Under the pieces are notes generated by a model that saw nothing but the letters and a program-made list of their open reading frames with translations, made no database searches and was not told where the DNA came from. A DNA stretch of 64,000 nucleotides, taken from contig NZ_CP126106.1 in NCBI RefSeq assembly GCF_030123325.1, positions 2,136,001 through 2,200,000 of the forward strand. Reading direction: 5' to 3'. Source of the DNA: Peribacillus simplex. Lineage in GTDB: Bacteria > Bacillota > Bacilli > Bacillales > DSM-1321. Positions within the stretch are counted from its first letter, which is position 1; each line of letters starts with the position of its first letter. Shown here one piece after another: positions 44,883 through 53,053 of this stretch. Position numbers and translations under genes: made by a program.

Positions 44883-45196
44883 GATTTAACTTTTTAGTGT
44901 CCAAAATATTGACTCAAATCCAGAGTTACTATTTTCAATTACTAAATACTTTTTAATAAAATTTTGATTTCATTAGGTGTTGAATACTACTATTGTTAAT
45001 CATGGTTTTAATTAATATAGAAGATATTACATACCTTCGGCAGCAAAAGGTTTTTTAGAAGAAATAGAAGAAAACTAAACAAAAGTGGATAAATATTGGA
45101 TGAATTTTGCAAATATACAAATTTTCAATTATTATAAAAATAGATTGAATACGGTTAAATGTTTTATCAAAAGAAACCGAGGAGATATGGTGGAAA
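44883..45196. other. Intergenic region with a short gene tail
   Basis: A remnant ending SAAKGFLEEIEEN is visible near 45030-45080; otherwise nothing recognisable. It probably contains the promoter for the gene at 45197. Confidence 0.3.
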
Positions 45197-45994
45197 ATGG
45201 AAAAAGAGGGAACCGAATATAAGAAAGTGTGTTTTGTAATTATGCCATTTACAGACTGTGCCCCTTATTCAGAAGGACACTTTAAACGTGTTTATGAGTA
45301 TATAATAAAACCCGCTTGTGAAAAAGCAGGTTTTCATGCTGTTCGTGGAGACGATGTAACAAAGACTAACTTTATAGCCGTTGATATACTAAAAAATATT
45401 CTTGAGGCGGACATGGCTATTTGTGATTTAAGTTCTAAAAATCCCAATGTGTTCTATGAGTTAGGGATTAGACAAGCTTTTAATCTACCAGCTACTCTTA
45501 TAAAAGATGGAATTACTGAACGAATTTTTGACATTCAAGGTTTTAGAGACGTGGAATACGATGAAAATCTTAGAATTGATACCGTCAATTTAGCGATAGA
45601 TGCTGTTTCTGATAGCTTAATTAGTACATACGAATCAAGTACGAGTAATAATCCTGATGTTAACTCAATTGTTCAACTTCTTGGAATTAAACCAGCAAAA
45701 ATTCAAGACATACATTTGAGTGAAGAATCGAGTTTAATACTAAATTCACTAAGAACTATAGAGAAGAGGTTAGCGTATATCGAATCGAAGTCTAATCCAT
45801 CTAGATATGGTGTCTCCAAAAAAATAATGTCTGAATTACTGGAAACAGCAGATTATAAATGTCAATCTTGTGGAAAAGAACTGGATATTAATTCAGTACA
45901 ACTTAATCATATCATTCCTATGGCAAAAGGCGGAGACTCGTCAATTGAAAACATGGAAATTCTGTGTCGAAGTTGTAATGCAAATAAAAAATAA
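45197..45994 (+). CDS. Nucleoside deoxyribosyltransferase/TIR-like domain fused to an HNH nuclease
   Basis: The 265-residue protein has an N-terminal Rossmann-like domain of the nucleoside 2-deoxyribosyltransferase/TIR-like class (residues ~8-110: VCFVIMPFTDCAPY, IIKPACEKAGFHAVRGDDV, ILEADMAICDLSSKNPNVFY, ELGIRQAF). The ELG after NVFY marks the catalytic-Glu region. The C-terminus is an HNH nuclease with a zinc site: CQSCGKELDI, VQLNHIIPMAKGGDSSIENM, LCRSCNANKK (residues ~220-265). The domain pair suggests sensing or processing of a nucleotide signal coupled to DNA cutting. ATG at 45197. Single gene, island context. Confidence 0.8.
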   Translation: MEKEGTEYKKVCFVIMPFTDCAPYSEGHFKRVYEYIIKPACEKAGFHAVRGDDVTKTNFIAVDILKNILEADMAICDLSSKNPNVFYELGIRQAFNLPATLIKDGITERIFDIQGFRDVEYDENLRIDTVNLAIDAVSDSLISTYESSTSNNPDVNSIVQLLGIKPAKIQDIHLSEESSLILNSLRTIEKRLAYIESKSNPSRYGVSKKIMSELLETADYKCQSCGKELDINSVQLNHIIPMAKGGDSSIENMEILCRSCNANKK

Positions 45995-46118
45995 ACTTTA
46001 ACCAACTTCATTGATTAGGTTAAATTGATAAGAGTAACGTAATACGAGATAGATAGGTATGATGTGGATGAATGTAAAATTTTATCTCTAAGTATGATTT
46101 TGACAAAAACAGCGATAC

Positions 46119-46193
<75 letters not shown>

Positions 46194-46675
46194 CTACATC
46201 CAGAAAGGCTGTTAAATCAAGGTTCTTAAGATTATAAATAATTTCCAACATTGATTTAGTTACCACTGAATTGAAAGGTCAGTTACGACAACTTTTCCAG
46301 ATTGGAGATTACTACTCTAAAGCTATCTAAAGGATGAATGTAGATCCTGCAGGAGTAGATTATTTTAAAGATGGGTATTGATTGAAAGAGTCGAAGATAA
46401 CTCCTCGGCTTTTTGTTAATAGGAAAATAGAAAGAAGAAAATTGGGAAACTGTAAAGGAAATCAGTTAGGACAAAAATTGGACAGAAGAAATTCTACAAT
46501 ATATCAAAATTAATACTGTCGCAGTAGTTTTGAATGACCCAACTGTAAAGTAACAATATACTCCCTTTACGAATTTTAGCGACCACTTTACAATAGTAAG
46601 AGGAAACGCTAGAAGGTTAGTGGTCAGGTGTTTTTTAATAAATGCAAAAACCTTAAGAAACCTATATATACATAC
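46194..46675. other. Gene-free region between two tRNA-like sequences
   Basis: No coding sequence is supported. A weak hairpin plus CTTTTTG lies near 46390-46416. Confidence 0.3.
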
Positions 46676-46747
46676 GAATTGTTAGCTCAGTGGGAGAGCA
46701 CTTCCTTGACAGGGAAGGGGTCGTGGGTTCGAATCCCTCACAGGTCA
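46676..46747 (+). tRNA. tRNA-Val(GAC)-like sequence, probably degenerate
   Basis: Recognisable arms: AGCTCAGTGGGAGAGC, anticodon arm CTTCC-TTGACAG-GGAAG (anticodon GAC) and T-loop TTCGAAT. The acceptor (GAATTGT/ACAGGTC) has one clear mismatch and a G-T pair, and the T-stem (GTGGG/CCCTC) has a mismatch. It is therefore probably a decayed or divergent mobile tRNA. Confidence 0.5.
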
Positions 46748-46918
46748 TCTTACATTAGAAACCCCTGCTATTACTGGTTTTTATGCATCTGTCCAACATT
46801 TTACAGTAAAGCAATTGGACTGCTAGTGTGGTAGACCTCTCCTTCCAGTGTGGTAGTCAGTGAATATCAGTCAGAATCCAAAGTCTTTGGGAATGTGTAA
46901 CAGCATTCTTAGGGGCTT

Positions 46919-47230
46919 TTTTCTGACGGCGAGTCAAAGTTATGGCAAGGACTGGAGCAAGAGGTAAAGCAAGGGTTAGTAAAACTAGGGATGTCTATAA
47001 CGCTGCTCAAATTTTTTCAACAATTACATGATGCTTATCTGTTTGTAAATAAAAATGAGGGACTAATAGAACGAACTCTGAATAATAAAAGGGTTGCATT
47101 ACTGACTTTTCAAAAGTTTCAAGATGCTAAAGAATTGGATGTTTTGCCAAGAGACCTGACTGTTCAGGAGTGTAGGGAATTTATTTATTATTGTCAAAAA
47201 GAAATTGTAAGACATGAAGCGTTCATCTAA
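46919..47230 (+). pseudogene. Fragment of an unknown protein
   Basis: An open frame without a convincing start (ATG at 46991) encodes about 79-100 residues, including NEGLIERTLNNKRVALLTFQ. Family not recognised. It overlaps end to end with an HNH remnant on the other strand, so the area is a patchwork of fragments. Confidence 0.3.
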
Positions 47231-47360
47231 TTCACCTACTTCAATAGCTTTAATAATTCTATTGGAAAGTGCAGTTGAATTTTCAATAGAATCATCTCCA
47301 TCTTTTTCTAGTGGAACGGAGTGATGAATTTCCAAGTACGGAGTACCATCCGAAGAACAA
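47222..47360 (-). pseudogene. HNH endonuclease (McrA-like) remnant
   Basis: On the minus strand the codons SSDGTPYLEIHHSVPLEKDG and DDSIENSTAL form the HNH core seen in McrA-type nucleases (DGTPYLEVHH, then a GGDD-type turn and IEN). Start, zinc cysteines and the rest of the gene are gone. Confidence 0.6.
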
Positions 47361-47740
47361 AGGAATATGACTACAAGATTTATTGGATGCGCGTGGAACA
47401 AGATAAATAACTATGATGATTATTTAATAATTCAGAAATGGGTAATAGATACATTTCTAGAATAAATACCATAAAATTATTTTACTTTGGTTAGCCATAA
47501 TATGAATTTTTTATAATCCCATGCAATATATTAAACATATTTGCTTTTAATCCAATTTTTTAGTAACATAGATAATTCATTTATTTTTCATGCAAATAAT
47601 TTAAGATTAGTTTCTTAAATTATTTATCATTGTTAAATAAACTTTAAATTAACATGTATGTTCACATAAGTTGGAGTAATACTAAATGTGGGATATAATA
47701 TTTATGTTAAATATGTCTACTACAAATGAGGTTACGCACT
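47361..47740. other. AT-rich region upstream of dpdA
   Basis: Nothing coding is seen. The very AT-rich stretch 47440-47730 probably contains the dpdA promoter; no clean -35/-10 pair was identified. Confidence 0.35.
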
Positions 47741-50191
47741 ATGATAAAGAATGTCCTTAAAACATTGATAATAACTTCATGTACTGGTGAAAAAAGATTT
47801 AAACCAGAGAATGAATTAATACAAGATGATTTTAAAACAAATGAAACATTATCCAAAAGAGAAAAAGAACTAGAAGAATATGAATCAAATGCATCTGACT
47901 TATACACTGGAATGCAACATTTAAGATTAATGGAAGGGATTGACTTGTTAAGAGAAAATTATGGAAATGATATAGTTGATTTATCCATTATATCAGCTGG
48001 TTATGGATTAATTAATGAAAGGAAAAAAATAGTTCCATATGAAGTTACTTTTAACAATATGAATAGTAAAGAAATTAAAGAATGGTCTGACCATTTACAA
48101 ATCCAAAATTCAGCGAGTAATGAATTTAGTAAGTATGACTTAATCATATTTTTATTAGGTGATAAATATATAAGGTCGCTCCAACTTCCAATTAAAGGGT
48201 TGAAGGGAAATCAAAAACTAGTGTTTCTTGCTAGTAAAACCAGTAAAAAATTTATTCCTGATAGTAATCCATACTACTTTTTAGAAGTAGGACAAAATGA
48301 TGCAAAAGAATTTAGTTATGGTTTAGTTGGACTAAAGGGGTTTTTGTTTAAACTGTTATCTAAAGAGATAGTAACCCACGGAAAAGATTTTCTAAATGAA
48401 ATCTATAATAATCCAACAGTAATCATGGATGCCTTAAATAAGTACAGAGTAAAAGATAATAGTAACCATCAGCTATCTTTATTTAATGAAAAAGAAAATG
48501 AAAGACAATCCTCTAACAAGAAAATGAAAGATAAGAAAAAGAAAGATACCCAATTAGCCCAAGTAAATATTTCTATTCCCGAGTCTCAATATGCTAAGAA
48601 CTATGGATTACACAATCTTAAATTCTTTATGCCTGAAAATGATGATAGAGTGGATCCTAATTTTAATTTTATTACAGAAGAACATACGAAAGATAGAGAC
48701 CCTATTTCTGATGATGTTTATGCACATGAAATATATAATAAACCAAACTATGATGGAGTCCTTATTTCTAAAATAAATATAGATCAGACAAAAACTAGAA
48801 AAGAGCAAATATTAAATGCTGGTGGATTGCATAAATTCTTGAGACTTCCTAATAACATTCCATTATATGGTGATTGTGGCGCATTTAGCTATATACAGAA
48901 AGAAAAGCCACCATATGAAACAGATGAGATTCTTGACTATTATGAACAGATGGGTTTCGATATAGGTACAAGTATTGACCATTTAATCATAGGAAAAATT
49001 GCTGATAATGAGGAAATGAGAGAATTCCGTTATCAATTAACATTAAAAAACGCCAATGATTTTATTGAAAAACATAAAGAAGGTAATTATACATTTATTC
49101 CATCAGGAATTGCTCAAGGGTGGGACGTTGAATCATATCGTAACTCCTTTACAGAACTAATTAAAATGGGCTATCGTCATATCTCCCTTGGGGGACTTGC
49201 ACTTGCAAAATCAGAGGAAATATTAGAAATCTTACATGCGATTGCACCAATTGTTCCAGAGTATTTAGAAATTCATTTGCTCGGTGCTGCAAGATTAGAT
49301 TATCTTGATGTATTCCATAAACTTGGAGTAACTTCTTTTGATTCTACCGCTTTCTTAAAGAAAGCTTGGGGAGGAGCAACTGGAGGAAATTATTTTACTC
49401 AAGATAAAAATAAATACGCGGCTTTACGTATCCCACAGGCTGATGAAAAGAAGAATGCGCGTGTTAAGGAACTTGTAAATAGAGGAATTGATACTATAGA
49501 TGGTTTTATTAAACTTGAACAAAAATCTTTAGGGAATGTGAGAGAATTTGATTTAGGAAAAATAGACATAACCAGTACGGTTGAAACTGTACTTGAATAC
49601 GATTCCTATTTTGAAACATTAAAGGACTATAAACAAAAATATAAAAAGGAAAAAGCCATAAGAGATAAATATATTTCTGAGAATTTAAATATAAGTGAGC
49701 AAGAATTAGATCGTATTGAGAAGGACTTATTAAAAATATTGAAAGAAGTAAACAAAAAGAAAGAAATCATCGGAATGGAGGAATATCTTTTAGGAGATGT
49801 AAGCTTCCATTCACTTATTAGTAGGAATGAAGCTCTCTTTAAAGAAGCTTTAGATAATGTAACTTTAGACCATATGAACAAACTTAGAATTGTAGAAAAA
49901 GAAGCAATAGAGGTAAAGAATTTGCCTTTATTAAAAGCAACATTAAAGGATTTCTTTGTTGAAAATTTTGATCGTATATATTCAACTAATAAATTAAGAC
50001 CGCTTTACCATGAAGTATTAACTGACAAACCATGGAAAAGTTGTTCTTGTTCTGTCTGTAGAAATGTAGGTGTTGAAGTAATTATTTTTCGGGGGAATAA
50101 TAGAAACCGGAGAAGAGGTTTTCACAATACGTATGTTTTTTATAATCAATTAAAGGAAATTGTTAAACAAAAGGAAGGATCATTCTCTTGA
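47741..50191 (+). CDS. dpdA: DpdA, TGT-like DNA 7-deazaguanine transglycosylase
   Basis: The 816-residue protein has an N-terminal DUF6884/YaaA-like domain (ITSCTGEKRFKPENELI, ISAGYGLINERKKIVPYEVT) and a tRNA-guanine-transglycosylase-like barrel. Key sites are YGDCGAFSYI (near 380, equivalent to the DSGGFQ active-site loop), IAQGWDVESYRNS, ISLGGLALAK and SFDSTAFLKK (second catalytic Asp). Its zinc site is CSCSVCRNVG plus the following RRGFHNTY His. DpdA exchanges guanine in DNA for preQ0-type bases. The start at 47741 follows AATGAGGTT; an ATG at 47726 is an alternative. Followed by its own terminator. Confidence 0.88.
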   Translation: MIKNVLKTLIITSCTGEKRFKPENELIQDDFKTNETLSKREKELEEYESNASDLYTGMQHLRLMEGIDLLRENYGNDIVDLSIISAGYGLINERKKIVPYEVTFNNMNSKEIKEWSDHLQIQNSASNEFSKYDLIIFLLGDKYIRSLQLPIKGLKGNQKLVFLASKTSKKFIPDSNPYYFLEVGQNDAKEFSYGLVGLKGFLFKLLSKEIVTHGKDFLNEIYNNPTVIMDALNKYRVKDNSNHQLSLFNEKENERQSSNKKMKDKKKKDTQLAQVNISIPESQYAKNYGLHNLKFFMPENDDRVDPNFNFITEEHTKDRDPISDDVYAHEIYNKPNYDGVLISKINIDQTKTRKEQILNAGGLHKFLRLPNNIPLYGDCGAFSYIQKEKPPYETDEILDYYEQMGFDIGTSIDHLIIGKIADNEEMREFRYQLTLKNANDFIEKHKEGNYTFIPSGIAQGWDVESYRNSFTELIKMGYRHISLGGLALAKSEEILEILHAIAPIVPEYLEIHLLGAARLDYLDVFHKLGVTSFDSTAFLKKAWGGATGGNYFTQDKNKYAALRIPQADEKKNARVKELVNRGIDTIDGFIKLEQKSLGNVREFDLGKIDITSTVETVLEYDSYFETLKDYKQKYKKEKAIRDKYISENLNISEQELDRIEKDLLKILKEVNKKKEIIGMEEYLLGDVSFHSLISRNEALFKEALDNVTLDHMNKLRIVEKEAIEVKNLPLLKATLKDFFVENFDRIYSTNKLRPLYHEVLTDKPWKSCSCSVCRNVGVEVIIFRGNNRNRRRGFHNTYVFYNQLKEIVKQKEGSFS

Positions 50192-50206
50192 TCTTTCCTT
50201 TTTTCC
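50170..50206 (+). terminator. Terminator overlapping the end of dpdA
   Basis: AAAGGAAGGATCA/TGATCTTTCCTTT followed by TTTCC. The left arm is inside the last codons of dpdA. Confidence 0.85.
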
Positions 50207-50381
50207 TTTTAATTTTACCTAACAATAGGGAAACATGTTAATCCCAAAAAAGGATTAAAAAAGTATCTATAGAAAATAATATATAATAAATGAAATAATA
50301 TTTTATTAAATTATTGTACAGCAATAAAGTTTTTATTTCATGGTAGAAGTCGTCCTTGCATTTTTTAAAAAAATTTAAAAC

Positions 50382-51212
50382 ATGGTGATAAAATTGATTA
50401 ATTTAGAAATAAGCGGTGTACAGAAAATAGATATAAAAGAAAACAAGTCAATATATAGTTATATTGCTACCAAAGAGGAAATATTAAGTTGGAACATAAG
50501 AGAGTCAAAAAATCCGTCCTACTATTTGGATGGATTAATAATTATTATATGTAAAACTATAAATGAAAATAAAGAAGGTGAACATCTTACTATTGAGATA
50601 GTAGATCCGATTATTATTAGCAAATTTACGAATAAGGAAAGGCAAGAAAAACAATACCTAATTTTCAAAGTGGAAAATTTACCGGAGATACTTCTTAATT
50701 CATTCATTAAAAGTAGTAAACTTAATAATTTAGTTGAAATGAAAAGTACTAACTTGAGTAAAAATTCATTAAAACTTATTACCTATTCTTCACTCGAAAA
50801 TTTAATGTTCGAAATTTTCGAGTTCAGTAATTATTCAAATACAGATGAACTTGGTAGTTTGTTCAAAGACTATTTTGAGCAATTAATTAAAGTGAATGGT
50901 CTTTACTTTCCAAATAGTTTACGTGAAGTTCAGGAAATAAAAGAGAAAACAGTTATACATAATTTAAACTCTTGGTATATATTTTTATGCTTTTTTAAAG
51001 AACAATTGGAAGATAATGTTGTTGATATTCAAATACCAAACCTAACAATGGAAATTAAATATAAAAATTGGACTGGAACATTTTTTGACCGAGAAAACCC
51101 AATATGGGAGGAACTTTATCCTAATTCCAGAAAAAATTATCCTTCCAAAAAAATCAAAATTAAAACTTATAACCATTGGAAAAAATTAACTAAAGAATTG
51201 CCTTCAGAATAG
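50382..51212 (+). CDS. Unknown protein between two TGT-like genes
   Basis: The 276-residue protein is soluble and rich in Ile, Lys and Asn, mostly beta in its first 100 residues (IVDPIIISKFTNKERQEKQY), then helical. I recognise no domain. Its position between dpdA and a second TGT-like gene suggests a role in base modification, perhaps substrate handling, but this is context only. The start is ATG 50382 or, with GGTGAT as ribosome binding site, TTG 50394. It ends in its own terminator. Confidence 0.55.
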   Translation: MVIKLINLEISGVQKIDIKENKSIYSYIATKEEILSWNIRESKNPSYYLDGLIIIICKTINENKEGEHLTIEIVDPIIISKFTNKERQEKQYLIFKVENLPEILLNSFIKSSKLNNLVEMKSTNLSKNSLKLITYSSLENLMFEIFEFSNYSNTDELGSLFKDYFEQLIKVNGLYFPNSLREVQEIKEKTVIHNLNSWYIFLCFFKEQLEDNVVDIQIPNLTMEIKYKNWTGTFFDRENPIWEELYPNSRKNYPSKKIKIKTYNHWKKLTKELPSE

Positions 51213-51225
51213 GGCAATTTTTTTA
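51197..51225 (+). terminator. Terminator after the unknown gene
   Basis: AATTGCC/GGGCAATT (G-T closing pair) followed by a run of T at the stop codon of the 50382 gene. Confidence 0.75.
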
Positions 51226-51312
51226 TTTGGAAATTATCTTTAATAATTCCAACTATAGGTATATAATTAGTTTATCACGTATCTTCACGTATCATTTAAA
51301 GGGGTGGGTAAT

Positions 51313-52224
51313 TTGGATTTTTACGTTAGTTGGTCACATAGCGATGCTATATTTTGTGATTATTTTGATTCTTGTCCAATGCTAATTTCAGCCATTCCAG
51401 AAAATAAAAATACCCTTAAAAGATTTTCTAACTATCCAAGTAAGTTAATCATTGATTCAGGGGCATTATATTATGCCCAAAAAAAGGGGATTAAGAGTCT
51501 AAAAGAAATAATGGACACACAGATGTTTTTAATCGATTCTATACCTGATACTCTCCCAATTAAAATAGTACATTTAGATGAGCCTTTATTAGATAAAAAT
51601 TCATTATCTGAAAAATATGACTCCGTTGAAAGAACGTTATATAATGCTTTGGAACATATGAAATTATTTAATTCTATTAAATCTCCTAAAAATGTTTCAA
51701 TGATTGGTGTAATACAAGGGTATGATTTTCCAAGTATTCAATATTCGATTCATGAATTGAAAAAAATGGGGTATACCAGTTTTGGCTTAGGATCTTTATT
51801 GAATAAATCTGCAAAAGAACAAATTAAGTATATAAAATATGCCTCAAGTTTTGTTGGACCTGAGAATTTACATATATTTGGAGTTACCGGAATTGAACAA
51901 ATTAAACAAATGGCAAACTTGAAAATATGTTCGTTTGACTCGAGTCGACCCACTATGGCAGCAGCGTTCTTTCAGGTAATGTATAGTAACCCTTTTAGAA
52001 CTTATGTAATATCATCGTCTAAAGTGAATAAACCTCAAAAACGCATAGAAAAACCATTAAATTGTAATTGCCCAATATGTTTAGTAAATCCACACGACAT
52101 ACTAAATATCTCCCATCGATATTATATGAAGAAGCGATCTGTTCATAATTATTACCATATAGTTAAAACAATTGAAAAGATAAACAATGTAGAAGGAGGA
52201 AATATTGGTTACAAGCCTGGGTAG
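51313..52224 (+). CDS. Short second TGT-like (DpdA-related) protein
   Basis: The 303-residue protein is a compact TGT-like barrel: LIIDSGALYYAQKKG (active-site Asp loop, near 50), GVIQGYDFPSIQYSIHELKK with MGYTSFGLGSL (GG-loop region), then CSFDSSRPTMAAAF (second catalytic Asp) and a zinc site CNCPICLVNP plus RSVHNYYH. It lacks the N-terminal domain of DpdA. It may exchange a second base, act in a two-step modification, or proofread. The start TTG at 51313 follows AAAGGGGTG by eight bases; GTG 51304 is an alternative. Followed by the DpdG/DpdH-like pair. Confidence 0.78.
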   Translation: MDFYVSWSHSDAIFCDYFDSCPMLISAIPENKNTLKRFSNYPSKLIIDSGALYYAQKKGIKSLKEIMDTQMFLIDSIPDTLPIKIVHLDEPLLDKNSLSEKYDSVERTLYNALEHMKLFNSIKSPKNVSMIGVIQGYDFPSIQYSIHELKKMGYTSFGLGSLLNKSAKEQIKYIKYASSFVGPENLHIFGVTGIEQIKQMANLKICSFDSSRPTMAAAFFQVMYSNPFRTYVISSSKVNKPQKRIEKPLNCNCPICLVNPHDILNISHRYYMKKRSVHNYYHIVKTIEKINNVEGGNIGYKPG

Positions 52225-52297
52225 ATCATTTGTCTTGTTTAAGATTATTTTTATTTGGACTAATAGTATCAAAATATACTACGAAAGGTGTGTAGAG

Positions 52298-53053
52298 ATG
52301 TCATTGTTCCAGATTTGTTATGGGCCAGAAATTCATTCAGTATTTCATACCATTCAAAAGTACCCTAATATTAGAATGAGTGATTTAGTAAACAAATTTC
52401 AATATAAACCTGAGGGTGACATAACTTCGTTAATAGATGCAGTTCTTCAATTCTTACAGGCATTAGAAGTTATAGATATTGACAAAAACAAACAAATATC
52501 TACAAAAGAAACTCGCTTGGATTTTATAGACATTCATCTTCGTTTTAATACGATTGCAGAGAAATTAAATGACCCATCAAATCCTAATTATGTTTTTACA
52601 ACAATGTTCTTTGACTTATTTGTAAAATCTAATACTCTATTTATTCACGATTTACATTTTGAAACAAATAATAGATTTAAAAGTATCTCTATAAGTCAAG
52701 AAAAAATTAATGCGTGGAAAAGGATTATGGAATACTTAGGATTGGGTTATCGCTATAATGGGGGGTTCTACGCTCTACCTCAATATAAGTTAATTAAACA
52801 TTTAATAAATTATATTGGGGATTGGGAGGGTCCACTTCACCTATTTTTTGAAGATAAAATACACCCAATAATACCATGCGTATATAAAGGAAATGTATAC
52901 AATGGAGTAATTTATAGTATCTTAAATTTAAATGATTCTCACAAAATCCAGTTAACAAGAAAACAAGATTTACCATTTCAGGCTTATGGTGAAAAGAAGG
53001 AATGGAATTGGATTACAGTAAGGAGTGAGGCGAGTGTTACCTTGTTTAAATAA
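52298..53053 (+). CDS. DpdG-like protein
   Basis: The 251-residue protein lies directly before, and overlaps by 20 bases, a DpdH-like ATPase, the arrangement of dpdG-dpdH in Dpd clusters. The N-terminus looks winged-helix (HTIQKYPNIRMSDLVNKFQY), and KINAWKRIMEYLGLGYRYNG (about residues 137-156) is the segment I associate with DpdG. Function in restriction is not defined in detail. ATG at 52298 follows GAAAGGTGTGTAGAG; the longer upstream frame is unlikely. A second DpdG-like gene begins at 63694. Confidence 0.65.
   Translation: MSLFQICYGPEIHSVFHTIQKYPNIRMSDLVNKFQYKPEGDITSLIDAVLQFLQALEVIDIDKNKQISTKETRLDFIDIHLRFNTIAEKLNDPSNPNYVFTTMFFDLFVKSNTLFIHDLHFETNNRFKSISISQEKINAWKRIMEYLGLGYRYNGGFYALPQYKLIKHLINYIGDWEGPLHLFFEDKIHPIIPCVYKGNVYNGVIYSILNLNDSHKIQLTRKQDLPFQAYGEKKEWNWITVRSEASVTLFK

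Noticed and set aside
46628..46834. Plus-strand frame of 68 codons
   Set aside because: It covers the tRNA-Val-like sequence and has no coding features.
47726..47740. ATG at 47726 as the dpdA start
   Set aside because: It would overlap the GAGG ribosome binding site that is well spaced for ATG 47741.
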